64,000 nucleotides of DNA from Purpureocillium takamizusanense (taxonomy: Eukaryota > Ascomycota > Sordariomycetes > Hypocreales > Ophiocordycipitaceae): positions 5,084,001 to 5,148,000 of the forward strand of contig NC_063068.1 of assembly GCF_022605165.1 (NCBI RefSeq), written 5' to 3'. The notes beneath the pieces were generated by a model, which saw nothing but the letters and a program-made list of their open reading frames with translations, made no database searches and was not told the origin of the DNA. How positions within the stretch are numbered: the stretch's first letter is position 1; the number at the start of each line of letters is the position of its first letter. A program made the position numbers and the translations under genes. Positions 58,639-64,000 of this stretch are shown here, piece after piece.

Positions 58639-61600
58639 CTGACGGGCTGTGGGCTGGAATGGTAGAGCGCGGGCCGTGAGAAGCAGCGCGCGCTTTCCAC
58701 GTCACAGAGTATCCATATCGCACTCTCCATGTCGGAGTATCGGCCTTGTGTGCGGTTTGCGCTAGAGTATCGGGTCCATACGCTCTGCGTCAGGTTATCT
58801 ATCGGTCTCGCACGCTCTACGTCAGAGTGCCAGTCTCGAGACCGCTGTCGACTGAAGGTGGTGCACGTCAAAGCACCTCGCAGCTGACGCGACGGCAGTT
58901 GACCAAGAGAGATACGAGCGGGAAAGGGAATCGGCCATGCAAGGCGCGGCGCGGTTTGGCGGCGGCGGCAAACCACGGGCTCGGCTTTGGGCAGTGGTCA
59001 CGTCGGGCCGCCAAACACGGGGTCCCCGGGACAGTACGTTAGTACGTAGTACAAAAGAGTGCCGGGGAGGCTATGCAAGGTTTCCATGAAACGCGACATG
59101 GGCAAAGCAAGCAAGCAACGAGGTTGGCCCGAGTCGTGTCCCGCATCGTCGTCGCTGGGTCCACGGCGTCGTCCCCTCCACCTGCCCGGAGCGGCAGTCG
59201 ACAGTCAATCGATGGCTGGTTTCGACGATGGGCGTTTGAGGCTGGCGGCTGGCGCGACGTGTGTGTGCCGTGTGTATACGAGATGTCGCGCATACAGACG
59301 GACGTGCGGCTCGGGTCAGGCGGCGCGAATGTATGTATGTGCGGTTTCTGCAGGGTCCAGGCGTCGTCGTCGTCGTCGTCGAGGCGGCGGGTCTTTGCTT
59401 GACACGCGCACGCACGCACGCACGCACGCACTTTATTAGTTCCCTTGCATCATGACCTGGCCTGGCATCCTGGCTCTCTCACACGCACGCACAGATCAGA
59501 TGCTCGTTTGCCTTGTTTGATGCTTGGCTCGTTGGATTCCCTTTTGATCGCCGCCCCCCCCCCCCCTTCCCCCCCCTCACCGACCGACCGGCGCGTCTTG
59601 GCCTGTTCGCCACCTGGGGATATCCCCGGGTGCAGGAGGCCGTCCCGAGGGGCGGCGCCGTGTTGGCCGGCTTGGACGCCAGCCAAGCAAGGCCGGGCGC
59701 TCGTGTCTTGAGCAGCGCCCGGCGCCCGAGTACCATGTAACTACTACGTACAGTTAAACACCGACGGGTAGGGGCGAGCCCGGGCACGTAAGAAAGCGCT
59801 TACTGTTGGCAGCCAGCCCGCATCATCGTGGGGAATAATACGTTGCAGTCGGGGATTCCGCATCGCGCGCGCCGCCGCCGCTGCTGCTTGGCGCCGGAGC
59901 CGGGTCGGGGTCGGCGGACACGGGCGGCAAAACGGGCGCGTCATTCATTGTCATGGGCACAGCAGAGGGCGGCTTCCCCAAAAGAGAGAGAGGCAGGCTT
60001 TTTTTTTCTTTCCCTTCAATGCGCATCACTGGACCCTGTTTTACTCTGTCTCTCTCTCTCGCTCTTGTGCAGGTGCTCGCGTGCGCATAGCGCGGTGTAG
60101 CACGTAGTTGATGCATCTCATGCACCCCTGTCCCCTGCAAGGCTCGTGACGAAAAGACGGGGATGCGACTCAGCCTGCTGCTGGTGCTGCTGGTGCTGCG
60201 CGGGGCGGGGAGGGGCCAGGCGCAACAAGGCAGCATCCGCAGCCGCAGCCGCCAATGGTTAGGTAGTTATTAGCGTCTCGTGTTGAGGCGGGTGAACAAG
60301 AGGGTTTTTGTAAGGGTTCAGAGGGGAAGAGAGAAAGAGACAGAAGAGAGAGATGGCGCGCACGGGGGTCCGCTGGAGAGAGGGGAGAGGGGGAGGAAGG
60401 AGGGCGAGGAGGCTGTGTGTGCTAGCGGGCGAGCCTCTTGCCCGTCCCTGGCTCCCCCGGTTTCCAGTAAGCAAGCAAGTACAATGTTAGAGAAAGGGGC
60501 CACGGAGGAGAGATGGATGGATGGTTCATCCATGATGCCCTCCCCCCCAATTGTCAGCAATCCGCAACCCCCCAGTTTGGGAGATGGACGGCGGGCTTGC
60601 TTCATCGGGCGTTTGTTGTTTCAAAGACGACAAAGAGAGAGAAAGAGAGAGAAAGATGAGATCTCTCTACTCTACATGGTAAAATTGTAGTAATTTGCGA
60701 AGTAGTATATCATGCGCAACAACTGTGCCTGCTTGCGCTTTTTACAGCAGATTTTCTGAAGTGTCGTCTTGTCTTTCTTCCTTCTTGCTGGGCTCGGGCC
60801 GTCTCAGAATCTCGAGAGGCTTTTACCAAAAGCTGGGGTTGGTACGGCACGTAACGTTGGTAGTTAATTGGGCTAGTAAGTTAGTATTATTCGCTCTCTG
60901 TTGCCCATCAACAGCAACAGCAACAGCACCAGCACCTGTGCTCGTCCAGGCGGGGTCTCTCTCTCTCTCTGTGTGTGTACTCCGTAAAGAGACTCTCTCC
61001 ATTCTCCCCCGTCTGAGTGTGTTCATGTGAAGTGTGCGCGTGCGGGCGTGTTTCAGCCTCCCCCGTCGGCGTCGTCGGGGTTTCCTCAACAGCCCACCCA
61101 CGAGACACTGTCCCCTCCCCTCGCACGGTACGCCCATGGGAATCCACACGCGCAATCCCACCCCCCGCGACCACGGCACAGCCTCATCTCCACAGTGCGA
61201 ATCGTGCCAAGACAAAGGCGCGACGCGCCCACCCCACCGGGGTCAGGTCTCACATGCCATGACGTCAGCGCGACCCGAACACGAAAGGGAAAAAAAAAAA
61301 AGGCGAACGCACACACAGACACACACACAGAGAAAGGCGAAGAAGGCAACGAAAGCGGCGGAGCACTCGCCGCGCCTCCTGCCCACCCTACATCCCCCCC
61401 CCGTTCATTCGTCTTTTTTTCTTCTTTCTTACTTCTGCGTCTTGTTGTTCCCGCGGAGCAGGAGGAGGAGGAGAATGCCAAGGCTCGCGCTCCTCTTTTT
61501 TTTTCTAGCTCGATTCCCCCCCCCCCCCCCTCACGCTCCTCCTCCTTCACTTGCCCCCGGTTTTCAATGGGGGAAATAAAAAGTAGGAACCGAACGAGGG

Positions 61601-63648
61601 CGGGAATATGGTGCCATTTGTCCATTGGGGATTCGGGGGTAGCCCGCCGTCGGCCGTCGGGGTTGGTTCGTCCGGGACCATGGCATACCTGTAACTGGAC
61701 GTTGGGTAGGTACTACTAGTACATGGTGTACTAGATCGTGGGTGAGCGGGTTTTGATGCTGTTCAAACAGCTGTTGCTCGCTCGACTCACTCATCAGGGT
61801 AACTACACCCCCATCTCGTCCCATGGCATCCGTCCCGTCCGCCTCGCTTTGTTGTTTTTTGTCTGCCCTGCCCTGCCCTGCCTTCTCCCCCCCCGCCTTG
61901 CAAGAAAGCCAAAAGAACCCGCCGCCCCTCCTATTTTTTTTTTTTTTGAGTTGGTCGTTGAAACCGCGCTCCGGGCCAGGCAGCGCTCCATTGCAAGGTC
62001 CGGAGAGGGGCATTGAGCGGTCCCCCTTTCTCTAAATTACATCATTCTGTCGCGTCGCGGCCGGTCTCATTGGTGACGTGAACAACAGGCCTTGCAGAAA
62101 AGGACGCTCGCAGAGCTAGTTGGCTATACAGTACTACCCCAGTGCCCCGGATCAAGATCAAGATCAGATCGAACAGTTGTGCCCCTCCCGTCATCATGAC
62201 TGCAGCAGCAGCAGCAGCGGGAGCAGGAGCATGGATGGGGGGGGGATCTGCGAACCGCAACCACAAAAGCACCACCACATCCCACACACTTCCCGTCTCG
62301 CTGGGCTGGCATTGCTGGCTGGCTGGGAACATCGCCGTGCCTGCCTTGTCTTGCCTGCCTGTCTTGCTGGAAGGGAAGCCAAGCTAAGCCCCACTCCCGC
62401 CCGGCGGCGATCCGTGGACCCTCCCTCCCTCCCTTCTAAGGGGACGGCGCCGTTTCCTTCTACTCCCACTCTTTGCTGCTTCCGGCATAGCGAGGCAGGT
62501 CTTTGTGAGAGGTACGAGGATCCATCAAAGGCGTTGGACGGCTGCGGTGGCGGCTGCGGCGGCGGCGGCGGCGGCTTGGATTGATGGCGAGAGGGGAGCG
62601 CTCTGCCTCTGTCCGTGTCGTGGTGCCACCAGCAAGTAAGTACGTAGCTGCTGCTGCTGCTCCTGCTCCTGCATGCCTTTTTTGTTTGCTCCCTCTCTCT
62701 CTATCCATGATGCCGGTGCCAATGCCAATGCCATGCCCTTATCTCGGCATGATGATTGATGGGGTGATTGATGGGGTGGTGATGGGTGGGTAAAAGACTG
62801 GTGGTGGGTAGGCTCTTTTGTTCATCAGTGCGTGCAGGCGGACCGGACTCGCGTACTAAAAGGTACTTTGTTCGTTAGCATGGCACGTACGGTAAAGTTA
62901 GTTACAGTGCCCGTTACCGCGTCTGCGGGCCTCCAGTTTCGGCATCGGGAGCGATAGGGCTTGGCTCTCCCTCCCTCTCTGTCGTTTTTTTTTTTGTGTT
63001 GCTGCGGTGGTGCCGCTGTCTGGGCCGGTCGGATGCCGGCTGGGCTGCTGGGTGGTCGTACAACCTTCCAGGGTAGCTGCTGCTGGTGGGTAGTAACGTT
63101 GGTTGAGTAGTAGGCAAGGTATGTAGACAATTGCATGCCTCGATTCACACACACTCCTGCTTGCGGCTGTGACACCCTCCTCCTCCTCTTCTCCCTCTCG
63201 GACCTCCCGTATCCATTCGACACCACTGCATTCTTTTTCTTCTTCCCCTTCTCTTCCGTCGTCCTTCCCCAGCGGCCTTGTTGATCCCGAATTCGGCACG
63301 CGGTTCGTTTCATCGCCCAGGCTTGGTGCTGCCTGTAGTACAACCTACTATTGCTGCCCTACCTTGTTCACCTTTTTACTCTTCTTTCTTCTTCTTCTCA
63401 ACACCAACCACTCTTCTCACCCTTCTCCCCCTCCTCTTCTTTTCCCTTCTCCTTACCGACCTGCCTTATAGAAGCCGCTGGTGCCTGTACCTGTACCCAG
63501 GCGAGCTTTCTTCTTCCTTCTCGCCCTCGGCTCTCTCACATACACACACCTCGAAGTCACCGCAGGCCGACCGACCGCTCGACCCGACACGACCCGACTT
63601 CGAATCATCGCCATTCCCGCCGACAGCAGCAGCAGCAAGCAGCCCACC
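58639..63648. promoter_or_regulatory. Long intergenic region upstream of the last gene
   Basis: Five kilobases without a supportable gene. It is rich in simple sequence: CGCA repeats near 59407-59430, C runs near 59556-59567 and 61519-61532, CT runs near 60049 and 60959, TCC- and CT-rich tracts at about 63165-63290 and 63360-63460. TAC/TTAGTTA-type patches lie near 59030-59055, 60845-60890, 61703-61735 and 62865-62911. It is probably an extended promoter and 5' leader of the gene at 63649. Confidence 0.45.
58691..58840. repeat. Degenerate tandem repeat, about five ~30-bp units
   Basis: Consecutive units beginning near 58691, 58721, 58751, 58781 and 58811 share a loose core resembling CTCTNCGTCAGAGTATC. 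They lie within 60 bp after the stop of the Zn2Cys6 gene, so probably in its 3' UTR. On the minus strand the units read as repeated DVESAR-like peptides, which is a by-product of the repeat. Confidence 0.6.
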
Positions 63649-64000
63649 ATGTCCATGGCAACCATCATCCCCGCCGCCGTCGTCCCCTCGGGCGCGCACC
63701 TGCAAGTCCCCGGCGCCGCCGCCGCCGCCGCCGCCTGCTCCTCGTCCTCGTCGTCCTCGTCCTCTCCCATGGCCACGATCGCTCCCCCAACCGCCGGCAT
63801 CGCCATCACCAGTACCACCACCGCAGCCGCCGGTACCACCACCAACAGCGGCGGCGGCGGCGGCGGCGGCGGCAACTGCCCCCCCGTCCGCCCCGGCTTC
63901 AACTCGCGCCTCACCTCGGACCGCCTCCGCGAGGGCGCCGGCCTCTACCTCCCGCCCCAGTTCCGCCCCGGCAGCGCCAGCACCAACCTCCGCAAGGGCC
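63649..64000 (+). CDS. Unrecognised protein, N-terminal part (runs off window)
   Basis: The first 117 codons or so of a gene cut by the window end. The start ATG lies in a CCACCATGTCC context after a CT-rich leader. Residues 1-80 are low-complexity: Ala run, Ser run, Thr-rich stretch and Gly run, encoded by GCC, TCC/TCG and GGC repeats. From about residue 84 the composition changes to a more conserved-looking segment, PGFNSRLTSDRLREGAG followed by LYLPPQFRPGS and an Asn-Leu-Arg-Lys stretch, with no stop before 64000. I do not recognise the family. The frame is uniformly open and GC-biased like neighbouring genes, which supports real coding. Confidence 0.6.
   Translation, partial: MSMATIIPAAVVPSGAHLQVPGAAAAAAACSSSSSSSSSPMATIAPPTAGIAITSTTTAAAGTTTNSGGGGGGGGNCPPVRPGFNSRLTSDRLREGAGLYLPPQFRPGSASTNLRKG

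Overview
The window is nuclear DNA of a filamentous ascomycete, most likely a Sordariomycete and probably Hypocreales-like. That placement is inferred from gene content and style, not from a search. The evidence is GC-rich coding sequence, short introns (mostly 50-130 bp) with CTRAC-type branch sites, a Zn2Cys6 regulator, a DUF1765/UPF0592 protein and a PhoD-like phosphatase. Gene models below are exon joins I worked out by hand from reading frames and splice sites; every complete join keeps an open frame to its stop.

Layout, left to right. 1-30.6 kb is a compact housekeeping block: the 3' end of RNA polymerase II subunit RPB4 (+), a single-pass membrane protein with a Cys-rich ectodomain (-), PUF6 (-), a GIR2/RWDD1 RWD protein (+), the ribosomal chaperone ACL4 (-), riboflavin synthase (+), the MUS81 nuclease (-), phosphoacetylglucosamine mutase (+), a PRMT1-type arginine methyltransferase (-), NSA2 (-), mitochondrial ribosomal protein bL21m (+), the MPS1 kinase (-), PER1 (+) and a bHLH factor (-). 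Neighbours mostly alternate strands, giving shared divergent promoters and close convergent 3' ends.

30.6-42 kb is looser: a 4.1 kb microsatellite-rich stretch, mitochondrial P5C dehydrogenase (-), a three-exon small secreted cysteine-rich protein (-) whose exons are too short to stand out as one long ORF, and a five-exon PhoD-like phosphatase (-). 42-50 kb is a gene-poor island in which I support no gene. 50-58.6 kb carries a large DUF1765 protein (+), the C-terminal half of a GFA-fold protein with a degenerate 5' side (-) and a Zn2Cys6 transcription factor (+). 58.6-63.6 kb is a long non-coding interval leading to the 5' end of an unrecognised gene (+) that runs off the window.

No tRNA, rRNA, transposase, integrase or CRISPR array was seen. 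Several genes share a ribosome theme (PUF6, ACL4, NSA2, bL21m, GIR2), but they are scattered among unrelated housekeeping genes and I do not infer a functional cluster. The most noteworthy items are the hidden secreted protein, the NSA2 exon that consists only of the start codon, two very small PRMT1 exons, a GC-AG intron and a 56-base C homopolymer at PER1, and a degenerate ~30-bp tandem repeat after the Zn2Cys6 gene.
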